DNA of 64,000 nt from UBA830 sp038146925 (GTDB lineage Bacteria > Pseudomonadota > Alphaproteobacteria > MPNO01 > UBA830). Position numbers and translations under genes: made by a program. The stretch lies in the NCBI GenBank assembly GCA_038146925.1, contig JAYQSP010000001.1:124001-188000 (forward strand), given 5' to 3'. Below are positions 35,713 through 46,515 of the stretch, one piece after another. The notes under the pieces are model-generated. The model worked only from the letters and a program-made list of their open reading frames with translations, ran no database searches and was not told the origin of the DNA. Every line of letters begins with the position of its first letter. Within the stretch, counting starts at the first letter, position 1.

Positions 35713-36969
35713 ATGAATCTCAAGGAACTAAAGCAAAAAACCCCCGCCGACCTGTTGTCCTATGCGGAAGAGCTGGAGATCGAAAACGCCTCCACGCTGC
35801 GAAAGCAGGACATCATGTTCGCAATCCTGAAACAGCTGGCCGAGAACGACGTGCCGATTTTCGGCGACGGCGTGATCGAAATTCTGCAGGACGGCTTCGG
35901 CTTTCTGCGGTCGCCCGAAGCGAACTATCTGCCGGGCCCGGACGATATTTACGTGTCGCCCAGCCAGATCCGCCGCTTTGCGCTGCGCACCGGCGATACC
36001 GTCGAAGGCGAGATCCGCGCGCCCAAGGACGGCGAACGGTATTTCGCGCTGCTGAAAGTCGGTCAGATCAATTTCGACGACCCCGACGCGGTTCGTCACC
36101 GCATCAACTTCGACAATCTGACGCCGCTCTATCCTGAAGAAAAGCTGATGCTCGGCAGCGACGATCCGACCGTCAAGGACATGACGCCGCGCATCGTCGA
36201 CCTGATCACGCCGCTCGGCAAGGGCCAGCGCGGGCTGATCGTGGCGCCGCCGCGCACCGGCAAGACCATGATGCTGCAGTCGATCGCCGCCGCGATCACC
36301 GCCAATCATCCGGAAGTCTATCTGATCGTTCTGCTGATCGACGAACGTCCGGAGGAAGTCACAGACATGCAGCGGTCGGTCAACGGCGAGGTCATTTCGT
36401 CGACCTTCGACGAACCCGCTTCGCGCCACGTGACGGTGTCGGAAATGGTGATCGAAAAGGCCAAGCGCCTGGTCGAACACAAGCACGACGTCGTTATCCT
36501 GCTGGATTCGATCACGCGACTGGCGCGCGCCTACAACACCGTGGTGCCGTCGTCCGGCAAGGTGCTGACCGGCGGCGTCGACGCCAATGCGCTGCAGCGT
36601 CCCAAACGCTTCTTCGGCGCGGCGCGCAATATCGAGGAAGGCGGCTCGATGACCATTATCGGCACCGCGCTGATCGATACCGGCTCGCGCATGGACGAGG
36701 TCATCTTCGAAGAGTTCAAGGGTACCGGTAACTCGGAAATCATTCTCGACCGCAAGCTCGCCGACAAGCGCACCTTCCCGGCGATGGACATCACCAAGTC
36801 CGGCACCCGCAAGGAAGAACTGCTGGTCGACAAGGGCGTGCTGGCCAAGATGTGGGTGCTGCGCCGGATTCTCACGCCGATGGGCGTGGTCGATGCGATG
36901 GAATTCCTGCTCGACAAGCTGAAAGGCACGAAGTCGAACGACGAGTTCTTCGATTCCATGAACCAGTAA
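35713..36969 (+). CDS. rho: Transcription termination factor Rho
   Basis: 418 residues from ATG 35713 (MNLKELKQKTPADLLSYAEELE, the family start). Rho is a hexameric RNA-dependent ATPase that ends transcription. The RNA-binding cold-shock-like domain has GFGFLRSPEANYLPGPDDIYVSPSQIRRFALRTGD. The ATPase has Walker A in VAPPRTGKT, Walker B in VVILLDSITRLARAYN, and the R-loop GALDANALQ-type segment (GGVDANALQRPKRFFGAAR). In alphaproteobacteria rho commonly precedes mnmE near the origin; here a 9.5-kb accessory block separates them. A strong terminator follows. Confidence 0.98.
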   Translation: MNLKELKQKTPADLLSYAEELEIENASTLRKQDIMFAILKQLAENDVPIFGDGVIEILQDGFGFLRSPEANYLPGPDDIYVSPSQIRRFALRTGDTVEGEIRAPKDGERYFALLKVGQINFDDPDAVRHRINFDNLTPLYPEEKLMLGSDDPTVKDMTPRIVDLITPLGKGQRGLIVAPPRTGKTMMLQSIAAAITANHPEVYLIVLLIDERPEEVTDMQRSVNGEVISSTFDEPASRHVTVSEMVIEKAKRLVEHKHDVVILLDSITRLARAYNTVVPSSGKVLTGGVDANALQRPKRFFGAARNIEEGGSMTIIGTALIDTGSRMDEVIFEEFKGTGNSEIILDRKLADKRTFPAMDITKSGTRKEELLVDKGVLAKMWVLRRILTPMGVVDAMEFLLDKLKGTKSNDEFFDSMNQ

Positions 36970-36994
36970 CCGGTTCTCCGGACCATCAGATAGT

Positions 36995-37023
36995 AAAAGG
37001 GCGCCCGTCGAGGCGCCCTTTTT
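36995..37023 (+). terminator. Rho-independent terminator after rho
   Basis: AAAAGGGCGCC (36995-37005) pairs with GGCGCCCTTTTT (37012-37023) around the loop CGTCGA, and the T-run continues to TTTGTTT. Stem and U-tract are both strong. It ends the rho transcript 26 bp after the stop and also lies beyond the end of the minus-strand quinone oxidoreductase gene. Confidence 0.9.
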
Positions 37024-37059
37024 GTTTGCCGGGGAGATCCCGCGCCGGCGGCCCGGGAT

Positions 37060-38034
37060 TTAAGGTTCCAGAACGATCGAACCGGTCGTTTTGCGGGCCG
37101 CCTGGTCGCGGTGGGCGCGGGCCGCTTCGCGGAGGGAATATTTGTGGTTCACCTCTACCTTGACCGCGCCGGACTTGATGACCTTCATCACGTCGCCCGC
37201 CATCTTGCGCATGCGTTCCGGCGTGTCGGCGAAATCGAACAGGGTCGGCCGCGTCATCGACAGCGATCCTTTTTGCATCAGGATCAGCGGATCGATCGCC
37301 GGAATCGGCCCCGACGCGTTCCCGAAGGAGACGAACAGCCCGCGTTTATGCAGGCAGTCGAGCGAGGCCGGCCAGGTTGCCTTGCCGATGGAATCGTAAA
37401 CCACCGGCAACATCTCGCCCTTGGTGATCTTGCGCACCCGGTCGACGAAATTTTCGCGGCTGTAGATGATCGGATAGTCGCAGCCATGCGCCTTTGCCAG
37501 CCGCGCTTTTCCCGGTGAACCGACCGTGCCGATGACGGTGGCGCCGAGATGCTTGGCCCACTGGCAGAGGATCAGCCCCACACCGCCGGCGGCGGCGTGG
37601 ATCAGGATGGTGTCGCCCTTGCCGACCTTGTAGACCTGCCGGATGAGGAACTGGACCGTCATGCCCTGCAGCATCATCGAGGCGGCGACGTCATTGGGAA
37701 TTTCCTTCGGCACCTTCACCAGCTTGCCGGCATCGATATTGCGGATTTCGGCGTAGCACCCCGACCCGGCGGTGCCGGTCGCGACCCGGTCGCCGATCTT
37801 GAAACCCGATACGCCTGTGCCGACGGCCTCGATTTCGCCGCACATTTCGCCGCCCGGCGTGAACGGCAGCGGCATCGGGTAGAGGCCGGAGCGCTGATAG
37901 ATATCGATGAAGTTCACGCCGATCGCCTTGGCGCGCACGGTCACCTCGCCCTTGCCGGGGCGTCCGACTTCGACATCGCGCCATTTCATGACCGAGGGCG
38001 ACCCGGTTTCTTCGACGACGATAGCTTTAGGCAT
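37060..38034 (-). CDS. Zinc-less NADPH:quinone reductase (QorA-like MDR family)
   Basis: 324 residues. Medium-chain dehydrogenase/reductase with the quinone-reductase features: GVNFIDIYQRSGLYPMPLPFTPGGEMCGEI and the cofactor motif HAAAGGVGLILCQWAKHLGATVIGTVGS. The zinc-ligand cysteines of alcohol dehydrogenases are absent. Family members reduce quinones or enones with NADPH. It begins the accessory block between rho and mnmE and shows no operon link to neighbours. Confidence 0.92.
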   Translation of the reverse strand: MPKAIVVEETGSPSVMKWRDVEVGRPGKGEVTVRAKAIGVNFIDIYQRSGLYPMPLPFTPGGEMCGEIEAVGTGVSGFKIGDRVATGTAGSGCYAEIRNIDAGKLVKVPKEIPNDVAASMMLQGMTVQFLIRQVYKVGKGDTILIHAAAGGVGLILCQWAKHLGATVIGTVGSPGKARLAKAHGCDYPIIYSRENFVDRVRKITKGEMLPVVYDSIGKATWPASLDCLHKRGLFVSFGNASGPIPAIDPLILMQKGSLSMTRPTLFDFADTPERMRKMAGDVMKVIKSGAVKVEVNHKYSLREAARAHRDQAARKTTGSIVLEP

Positions 38035-38160
38035 CTGCGTTTCCTTCTCTGACGCTGCCGTTCCGGGCCCGTTGAAGGGCGCCGCCGGCGGCGGGTATAG
38101 GCGGCGGCACGGTGCCGCCGGTGTTTTCGACGATCGGCGCTTTCTCTTCGGGGCCGCCCG

Positions 38161-38865
38161 TTATCCGAGTGTCCCCCGGAAAAGCTCGGCAGTCCGCCCG
38201 TTGGCGGCGGCGGCCGCGGCTGAATCGTAGTTGTCGCCGCCGACACGGGCGAAGGCGTGATCAACGCCGGGATAGGAATAGACCGTGACGTGTTCGTTCG
38301 GATCCAGGGCTTCTTTGATCTTTGCCTGGGATTCCGGCGGGCAGAACCCGTCTTTCTCCGCGATATGCAGGATCAGCGGGTTCTTGATGCCGGAGGAGAG
38401 ATCCAGCGAGTCTTCGATCTGGACGGGATAATATCCCGAACAGGCATCCGCGTCCGTGAAACAGGCCGTGGCATACGCGAGGCTGCCGCCCAGGCAGTAA
38501 CCCACGGCGCCCACTTTGCCGGTGCAGCCGTCCATGGCGCGGACGTGACCGATCGTCGCCGCGATATCCGCGACGCCCTTTTCGAAATCGGGCAGGAAGG
38601 CGTTCATCAGTTCGAACGCCCTGTCCCATTCTTCCTGGCTTTTGTCGGTCAGCTGAACGCCGGGTTCGATGCGCCAGAACAGATCCGGCGAGACGGCGAT
38701 GTAGCCTTCCTCGGCAAATCCGTCGCACAGATCGCGCATCACCTGATTGACGCCGAAAATTTCCTGCAGGACCACGATCCCCGGCCCGCTGCCGGAGGCC
38801 GGCATGGCGCAATACGCGGAAAAGGAACCGCTGCCGTCAGCGGCGTTGATGGAAATATCAGGCAT
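38161..38865 (-). CDS. Dienelactone hydrolase family protein
   Basis: 234 residues from ATG 38865. The alpha/beta-hydrolase triad of dienelactone hydrolases is visible: nucleophile Cys in VGYCLGGSLAY, Asp in HIAEKDGFCP, and His in GVDHAFAR; the activating Glu lies in VVLQEIFGVN. Such enzymes open dienelactones in aromatic breakdown, but many chromosomal copies have other ester substrates. No aromatic pathway genes are nearby. 126 bp separates it from the quinone reductase downstream. Confidence 0.9.
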   Translation of the reverse strand: MPDISINAADGSGSFSAYCAMPASGSGPGIVVLQEIFGVNQVMRDLCDGFAEEGYIAVSPDLFWRIEPGVQLTDKSQEEWDRAFELMNAFLPDFEKGVADIAATIGHVRAMDGCTGKVGAVGYCLGGSLAYATACFTDADACSGYYPVQIEDSLDLSSGIKNPLILHIAEKDGFCPPESQAKIKEALDPNEHVTVYSYPGVDHAFARVGGDNYDSAAAAAANGRTAELFRGTLG

Positions 38866-38992
38866 AGACCAGTCCCCTCGATCCCGTAAATGACAACATC
38901 CGGACACGTATGGATGTAACCGCTTCTTATTACAGGCATATTAGCGCCGGATGGCGCAAAAGTCACCGTTGGAAAACCGGTTTGGCTTGCGT

Positions 38993-39451
38993 TTAGAGCA
39001 AACGTGCTTTGCGATTTTCGATGTCCAGAAGGGCGGATTTGGTCTTTAGCCCGCCGCGTCCCGAATAACCGCCGCTGCCGCCGGTGGACAAAACGCGATG
39101 ACAGGGAATGATGATCGGAATGGGATTCGCACCGCAGGCACCGCCGACGGCGCGCGGCGCTGTCCCGGCGCGCGCGGCGAGTTCGCCGTAGGTCCAGGTA
39201 TCTCCGTGTGGAATTTCGCACATCGTGGACCAAACGCGCTGTTGAAAAGAGGTTCCTGCCGGCGCCAGCGGCAGGTCGAATTCGGTCAATTCGCGGGCGA
39301 AGTAGGCGTTGAGCTGACAGACTGCCTGTTTCAGGACCGGAGAATCCGAATTTTCCGGCTCGACATGTTGCCATCCCACGGAAACGATGTTTCCGCCGCG
39401 TTCTTCGACCGATACCGGTCCGATCAGCGTATCCAGAGAGATTCGTCCCAT
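38993..39451 (-). CDS. ogt: Methylated-DNA-[protein]-cysteine S-methyltransferase (Ogt)
   Basis: 152 residues. This suicide enzyme transfers alkyl groups from O6-alkylguanine to its own cysteine in IIPCHRVL. TSFQQRVWSTMCEIPHGDTWTYGELAARAGTAPRAVGGACGANPIPI is the standard DNA-binding helix-turn-helix region. A short N-terminal domain is present. It is the second alkyltransferase in the window, alongside the Ada-like protein at 24235. Confidence 0.93.
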   Translation of the reverse strand: MGRISLDTLIGPVSVEERGGNIVSVGWQHVEPENSDSPVLKQAVCQLNAYFARELTEFDLPLAPAGTSFQQRVWSTMCEIPHGDTWTYGELAARAGTAPRAVGGACGANPIPIIIPCHRVLSTGGSGGYSGRGGLKTKSALLDIENRKARLL

Positions 39452-39605
39452 GACGCATCGTCGCGGAACTGTGCCGGCCCCGTCAACCGGCGCTTCAGGC
39501 CGGCGCTATTTATCCGCGAAGTCGAGACCGTCGAACAGCGCGTCTATTTCCAGCGCCAAAGACGGGTCGGGCTCCACCGGCGCCGACGACGATACGATGC
39601 CCCGA

Positions 39606-42125
39606 TCACCGAAGGCTTCGATCGTTCCGCCGGACCCGGTCTGCCGGCTCAACGCGGCCCCCCGGGGCGGCGGGGTCGATCGGCTTGGCGACGTAATCGT
39701 TCATGCCCGCGGACAGATATAGTTCCCGGTCGCCCTTCATGGCGTTGGCCGTGAGGGCGACGATCGGTGTTTTCGCCCGCTTGCCGCCCAGGCTCCGGAT
39801 TGCCGAGGTGGCGGCGATACCGTCCATCTCGGGCATCTGGATATCCATAAGGACCAGATCGTAATCCTGCCGGCGAACCGCTTCGACGGCCTGCGCCCCG
39901 TTTTCGGCCATGTCACAGCGATGCCCCGCTTTTTCCAGCATCAGCCGAATGATCTGCTGGTTCACGCTGTTGTCTTCGGCGACAAGAATCGTCAGGGGCT
40001 GGTCCGGGACCGCCTTTGCCGGGGTCTCGGGCGCGTCCGGCGCGTCCGGCGCGTCGGGTGCGGGCAGAGCGCTATCCGTGCCCGGCTCACAGGCAAGCGT
40101 GATCCAGAATGTCGTGCCCTCTCGCGGGGCGGTGTCGTATCCGATTTCGCCGCCCATAAGCTCGATCAGCGATTTGCAGATCGCGAGACCGAGACCGGTG
40201 CCGCCGTAGCGTCGTGAAATCGTGCTGTCCGCCTGGGTGAATTTGTCGAACAGCCGACTTTGGTGTTCGTGCGGTATGCCGGGACCCGTATCCGAAACCT
40301 CGAACCGGTTCATCACTCTGCCGTCCGGGCTTTCCGACTGGGTGACCCGCAATCCGATTTCGCCGTCATCTGTGAACTTCAGCGAGTTGGACACCAGATT
40401 GAAAACGATCTGGCGCAGCTTCGCATCGTCGCCGATCAGGACCGGCGCGACCGAAAGATCGACGTCGCAACGCCAGCCAAGCTGTTTCGACTGTGCCTGG
40501 GGCTCCCAGAGTGCTTCGATCGAAGCGACAAGATCCTGCAGCCGGAATTCGCGTATCTCGACCTCCAGCTCGCCCGCTTCGACCTTCGAAAGATCGAGGA
40601 TATCGTTCAGCAGTATCAGCAACGCGTCCCCCGATTCCTGGATGGTATCGACTTTGTTTTGCTGTTCCGCGGTCAGATCTTCCATCGCGAGAAGGTGGGT
40701 CATCCCCAGAATGCCGTTCAACGGTGTGCGCAGTTCGTGGCTCATCGAGGCCAGGAAATCCGTTTTTGCCCGATCGGCGGCGCGTGCTTTGTCCGCCGCC
40801 TGTTCGAAATTGAGGGCGGCCAGCTCGGCTTCGTCCCTGGCGATTTCCAGCTCCCGCTCGCGATTGCGCAGCTCGGTCGTCTCGATATTGATGCCGCCGA
40901 GACCGACCGGATTTCCGTCGGCACCGTTTACGGGAAATTTGATCGTAAGGAAGTCGTGCATGTTTCCTTCGGCATCGGGAAATTGCAGCTCTGTCTGCGA
41001 CACGACGCTGTTCTCGATGATGTTCCGGTCTTCGGCCTCGAAACGTTCCAGTAGGTCGGGCGGGACATAGGCGGCGGATTGCCGGCCGAGCACCTGCTCT
41101 TCCGTTGTCTTGTAAAACTCGAGAAAACCCCGGTTGGCGAAGCTGATGCGGTGATTCCGGTCTTTCATGAACATCAGGGACGGCGAATTGTCGAAAAACG
41201 CCCGTGCCCGGCTTTCGCTTTCCGCCAGCGCCGCCTCTACCTCCTTGCGGTCGCTGATATCGGTGGAAATCGCGCAGATTATATGTTCGCCGCGTCCGGG
41301 ATCGAAAACCGCGAATTTCTGTGTCATGTGGGTGCGCGTGACGCCGTCCGCATGCACAAGCTCTTCTTCCACGGTCTTTCCAGATCCGGACCGCAGGATC
41401 CGGTTTTCGTCCTGCTGCCATTGTTTGGCTTGCGCGTCGCCGAAGATTTCCGCATCCCGTCTTCCGATGAGGTCATCCGGTTGAAGACCATGGGTTTCGC
41501 AATATTTCCGGTTCGCGATCAGCATGGTTCCGTCGGGAGCCTTCGCAAAAATCATCGCCTGGGCGTTTTCAATCAGCGCGTTGAAACGTGCTTCAGACGT
41601 TTTCAGCCGTTCGTGGGTTTCAAACCGGTTCAGTTGCAGCGCGATCCAGGTGGCGATCCTGCCCAGATCGACAACGGTTTCCTTCGGGAACGAGTTCGCT
41701 GCCACGCAGCCCAGGTTCAGTGTGCCGAGGCAACTGTCCCCGACCACCAGCGGCAGGATGGCCGCGGACCGGTATCTGTCCTGCCCTGGCGTTGCCGTCC
41801 GGGTGTATCGTTCTCCGGGACGATCCGCATCGTTGACGACAATGGGATTGCGGGAAACGTAGCAGTCGCCCAGCTTTGATCCGTCGATGGGAATCGGCGC
41901 GACGTCGTATCGGATACGGTCACCCCGAACCGCCGCGACCGCGACTAATTTTTCGTCTTTCGGAAGCGCGATACTGATGCGGTCCGCGGGAAATATATCG
42001 GGCATCCATTTGGCGATGGAATCGTAGAGCACACCAAGACTGTCCGCGTTCGCGATCTCCGACAGGAAATCGAGCGGCACGGTCAGTTTCGATCGGTTTC
42101 CGTCAGAGGCGGTGGCTCCGCTCAT
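39606..42125 (-). CDS. Hybrid sensor histidine kinase (GAF-PAS-PAS-HisKA-HATPase-REC), C-terminus frameshifted
   Basis: As read, 839 residues with no membrane segments, so cytosolic. GAF about 15-170; PAS about 175-300 and 305-425; coiled linker 425-455; phospho-accepting H463 in SHELRTPLNG; ATPase boxes NLVSNSLKFT, DTGPGIP and GGTGLGLAI; receiver with D761 in LVLMDIQMP. The linker before the receiver has an APD repeat. After YVAKPIDPAA a run of six G (39658-39663) appears to hold one extra base. Removing it restores ALSRQTGSGG and an acidic tail ending LFDGLDFADK at 39506-39508. No cognate regulator is adjacent. The signal is unknown. Confidence 0.9.
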   Translation of the reverse strand: MSGATASDGNRSKLTVPLDFLSEIANADSLGVLYDSIAKWMPDIFPADRISIALPKDEKLVAVAAVRGDRIRYDVAPIPIDGSKLGDCYVSRNPIVVNDADRPGERYTRTATPGQDRYRSAAILPLVVGDSCLGTLNLGCVAANSFPKETVVDLGRIATWIALQLNRFETHERLKTSEARFNALIENAQAMIFAKAPDGTMLIANRKYCETHGLQPDDLIGRRDAEIFGDAQAKQWQQDENRILRSGSGKTVEEELVHADGVTRTHMTQKFAVFDPGRGEHIICAISTDISDRKEVEAALAESESRARAFFDNSPSLMFMKDRNHRISFANRGFLEFYKTTEEQVLGRQSAAYVPPDLLERFEAEDRNIIENSVVSQTELQFPDAEGNMHDFLTIKFPVNGADGNPVGLGGINIETTELRNRERELEIARDEAELAALNFEQAADKARAADRAKTDFLASMSHELRTPLNGILGMTHLLAMEDLTAEQQNKVDTIQESGDALLILLNDILDLSKVEAGELEVEIREFRLQDLVASIEALWEPQAQSKQLGWRCDVDLSVAPVLIGDDAKLRQIVFNLVSNSLKFTDDGEIGLRVTQSESPDGRVMNRFEVSDTGPGIPHEHQSRLFDKFTQADSTISRRYGGTGLGLAICKSLIELMGGEIGYDTAPREGTTFWITLACEPGTDSALPAPDAPDAPDAPETPAKAVPDQPLTILVAEDNSVNQQIIRLMLEKAGHRCDMAENGAQAVEAVRRQDYDLVLMDIQMPEMDGIAATSAIRSLGGKRAKTPIVALTANAMKGDRELYLSAGMNDYVAKPIDPAAPGGRVEPADRVRRNDRSLR

Positions 42126-42186
42126 TCCGGTATCCTTGAACGCGCATCAGCAAATGAAAGTTGCGCCCGAGCCTAAATTTTCTCCG

Positions 42187-42201
42187 TTTAGATAGCGTTA
42201 A
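42187..42201. promoter_or_regulatory. CtrA-like site with one mismatch (TTTA-N7-TTAA)
   Basis: TTTAGATAGCGTTAA differs from TTAA-N7-TTAA at one base. It lies 61 bp before the hybrid kinase start on the minus strand and 55 bp before the ceramidase-like gene on the plus strand. It may be chance in an AT-richer gap. Confidence 0.25.
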
Positions 42202-42256
42202 ATAGTCGCTTCAAAGCCCGTTGATAGATACGGCCAGCCCGTTAGGCTGTCGTCGC

Positions 42257-42904
42257 ATGAAAGATGGCTATATCGATATCTACTGCGAGCGCACCGGCCC
42301 CGAATTCTGGTCGGAACCCGTCAATGCGATTACCAATATCGCCTTTATTATCAGTGCCGTCCTAATCATAAGGCTGATTCGGGATCAGGCGCGGCCGGGT
42401 CATCGGGATATCGCGTCCTGGGTGTTGTGCGCGCTGGTATTCGCGATCGGGATCGGCAGCTGGCTGTTTCACACCCATGCTACCCGCTGGGCGTTGTTGG
42501 CCGACGTCATTCCGATCGGCATCTTCATTCTGCTTTACACATGGTATGCGCTGCGCCGCTTTGCCGGCGCGTCCGCCCTTGTCTGCGGCGCCGGGGTGAT
42601 CATGGTTCTCGCGGTGGCGATGGCGGTGCCGCCTTTGACCGGGTTTCGCGGCGGGTCCTACGTGGCGGCCTTGCTGGCGATGCTGACGATCGGCGGGTAT
42701 CTGCATTTCGCTCTTTCGCATGTCGCCGGTCGCGCACTTCTTGCGGCGGCAGGCGTTTTCGTCGTGTCGCTGACCATGCGGACGATCGACGAGCCGCTCT
42801 GCGCGCAGTTTCCGCTGGGGACGCATTTCGGCTGGCACATCTTCAATGCCGTTGTTTTGTTTATCGTCGCCCGTGCAATGGTGTTGTACGGCAGGCGCAT
42901 TTGA
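42257..42904 (+). CDS. Ceramidase-like (CREST superfamily) membrane protein
   Basis: 215 residues from ATG 42257; seven membrane helices. CERTGPEFWSEPVNAITNIAFIISA opens the protein, GIGSWLFHTHATRWALLADVIPI carries the CREST Ser/His and Asp, and FGWHIFNAVVLFIVARAMV carries the later histidine. This arrangement matches alkaline-ceramidase-type hydrolases, which coordinate zinc in the membrane. Bacterial members are common and mostly uncharacterised; the lipid substrate is not known. It is divergent from the kinase gene. Confidence 0.85.
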   Translation: MKDGYIDIYCERTGPEFWSEPVNAITNIAFIISAVLIIRLIRDQARPGHRDIASWVLCALVFAIGIGSWLFHTHATRWALLADVIPIGIFILLYTWYALRRFAGASALVCGAGVIMVLAVAMAVPPLTGFRGGSYVAALLAMLTIGGYLHFALSHVAGRALLAAAGVFVVSLTMRTIDEPLCAQFPLGTHFGWHIFNAVVLFIVARAMVLYGRRI

Positions 42905-42975
42905 CCCTTTCGCCTGCGTCTCCTAGATAGCGGTGACGAACTTTGTCCCCCGCCTTAACCAAGCGAGAACCCGAC

Positions 42976-43680
42976 ATGAGCGATCTTTCCGCGTTTCAAA
43001 TCACCAAGCGCTGGCCTGCTGCACATCCCGACCGCATTCAGCTTTATTCTCTGCCGACGCCCAACGGCGTGAAAGCCTCGATCATGCTGGAGGAAACCGG
43101 CCTGCCTTACGAAGCGCATCTCGTTTCGTTCGGTTCGGACGACCAGATGACGCCGGAATTCCTGTCGCTCAATCCCAACAATAAAATACCCGCGATGATC
43201 GATCCCGATGGCCCCGGCGGCAAGCCGATGCCGATTTGGGAAAGCGGTGCGATCCTCATCTATCTGGCCGAGAAGACCGGCAAGTTCATGCTGACCGATC
43301 CGGTCGCGCGCTACGAATGTCTGCAGTGGCTGATGTTCCAGATGGGCGGCGTCGGTCCGATGTTCGGCCAGCTGGGTCATTTTTACAAATTCGCCGCCGA
43401 CAAGATCACCGACCAATATCCCACCGACCGCTATCTGAACGAGAGCAGGCGCCTGCTTGGCGTGCTCGACGGACGCCTGTCGGACCGCGATTACATTATG
43501 GGCGCCGACTATACGATTGCCGATATCGCAACGGCCCCATGGGTCCGGACGCTGACCAATACCTACGACGCCGGCGAAGCCCTCGGACTCGACGGGTTCA
43601 CGAACGTCGTCGACTGGCGCGACCGCATTCTGTCGCGCCCGGCGGTTGAAAAAGGTCTTGCCATGCCGCCGCGTCCGTAG
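42976..43680 (+). CDS. Glutathione S-transferase family protein (YfcG/YghU-like)
   Basis: 234 residues from ATG 42976. The thioredoxin-like domain begins IQLYSLPTPNGVKASIMLEETGLPYEAHLVSF. The asparagine in TPNG is typical of the disulfide-reductase Nu-class GSTs (YfcG, YghU). NPNNKIPAMIDPDG and the ESGAILIYLAEKTG glutathione site follow, as do QWLMFQMGGVGPMFGQLGHF and ADIATAPWV in the helical domain. Probably reduces disulfides with glutathione. A different branch from the GST at 2565. Confidence 0.9.
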   Translation: MSDLSAFQITKRWPAAHPDRIQLYSLPTPNGVKASIMLEETGLPYEAHLVSFGSDDQMTPEFLSLNPNNKIPAMIDPDGPGGKPMPIWESGAILIYLAEKTGKFMLTDPVARYECLQWLMFQMGGVGPMFGQLGHFYKFAADKITDQYPTDRYLNESRRLLGVLDGRLSDRDYIMGADYTIADIATAPWVRTLTNTYDAGEALGLDGFTNVVDWRDRILSRPAVEKGLAMPPRP

Positions 43681-43701
43681 GCCGGGCGGCCGGTCCCGGG
43701 C

Positions 43702-43890
43702 TCAGCTTCGGCGAAAAGCCTCGGACGCCCGCTGGCGGTCCCGGCCGGATTTTTTCTCCGCTTCGACCCGCCGTTTCAGGTCGCCCTTGGCGGACGAGGC
43801 GCCGGCATTGCGCATTTCCTCAAGCCGTTTCGCTTCGGCGTGTTTTTCCCGTTTTTCCTTGTCGACCTGACGCTGCAAATCCTTGTTCAT
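43702..43890 (-). CDS. Small highly charged coiled-coil protein
   Basis: 62 residues from ATG 43890, placed 5 nt after GGAGGT. The whole protein is Lys/Arg/Glu-rich and helical (DLQRQVDKEKREKHAEAKRLEEMRNAG...). No cysteine, aromatic core or membrane segment is visible. It resembles short charged proteins of unknown function common in alphaproteobacteria. The strong ribosome site supports expression. Downstream of the YyaL-type gene on the same strand, 203 bp away. Confidence 0.55.
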   Translation of the reverse strand: MNKDLQRQVDKEKREKHAEAKRLEEMRNAGASSAKGDLKRRVEAEKKSGRDRQRASEAFRRS

Positions 43891-44093
43891 CAGAACCTCC
43901 ATTCAGGGAATAAGGTGCCTATTGTCGCTGTTTGCCGAAGCCGCGCCTTGATCGTGGTCAATCCCGGCCGGCTATAGGCGTTTCTTGGGCGCGGGAGTCC
44001 TTCGCGGGGCGGGGCGCCTGTCGCCGATCGGTGATGCAACAGGCGGACGACGACGGGAAGTGCCTGAAATAGGCGCCACGAAAGGGGAAAGAT

Positions 44094-46136
<2,043 letters not shown>

Positions 46137-46234
46137 GCCAGGCTTTCTTTGGGGGTGAACTCTGTATTTTGCGGGCCGCGGTGACGGCAGTGAATGTGAT
46201 ACAGTAGTTGTGACGCGGCACAAGGGAGTCAACC

Positions 46235-46480
46235 ATGAAAATATCATTTGATATCGATTGCACGCCGGAGGAAGCGCGCCGTTTTCTTGGCCTGCCCGAT
46301 GTAACGCCGGTCAACGAGGCGTTCGTGGAAGAGCTGATCAAACGGGCTGGCGAGATGGCGCAGGAAACGGATGCCGGCAAACTGATGGAACAATGGATGT
46401 CGGCCGGCGTTCAGGGCGTCGGCGATATGCAAAAGGCGTTCATGGAACAGTTCGCCAGGGCGCAGAGCGGCAAGGACTAG
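46235..46480 (+). CDS. DUF6489-family small protein
   Basis: 81 residues. Starts MKISFDIDCTPEEARRFLGLPDVTPVNEAFVEEL, a pattern shared with a short alphaproteobacterial family of unknown function found just upstream of mnmE or with phasin-type genes. The C-terminal half is an amphipathic helix (GVGDMQKAFMEQFARAQSG) like phasins. AGGGAG lies before the start. It is followed by mnmE after 35 bp, so co-transcription is likely. Confidence 0.8.
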   Translation: MKISFDIDCTPEEARRFLGLPDVTPVNEAFVEELIKRAGEMAQETDAGKLMEQWMSAGVQGVGDMQKAFMEQFARAQSGKD

Positions 46481-46515
46481 CGCGCCTGCGACGTCATCCG
46501 CACGGTTCTTTATCG

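Noticed and set aside
39994..40080. GCGTCCGGC-type tandem repeat
   Set aside because: It encodes the APD-repeat linker of the hybrid kinase; not a satellite or CRISPR.
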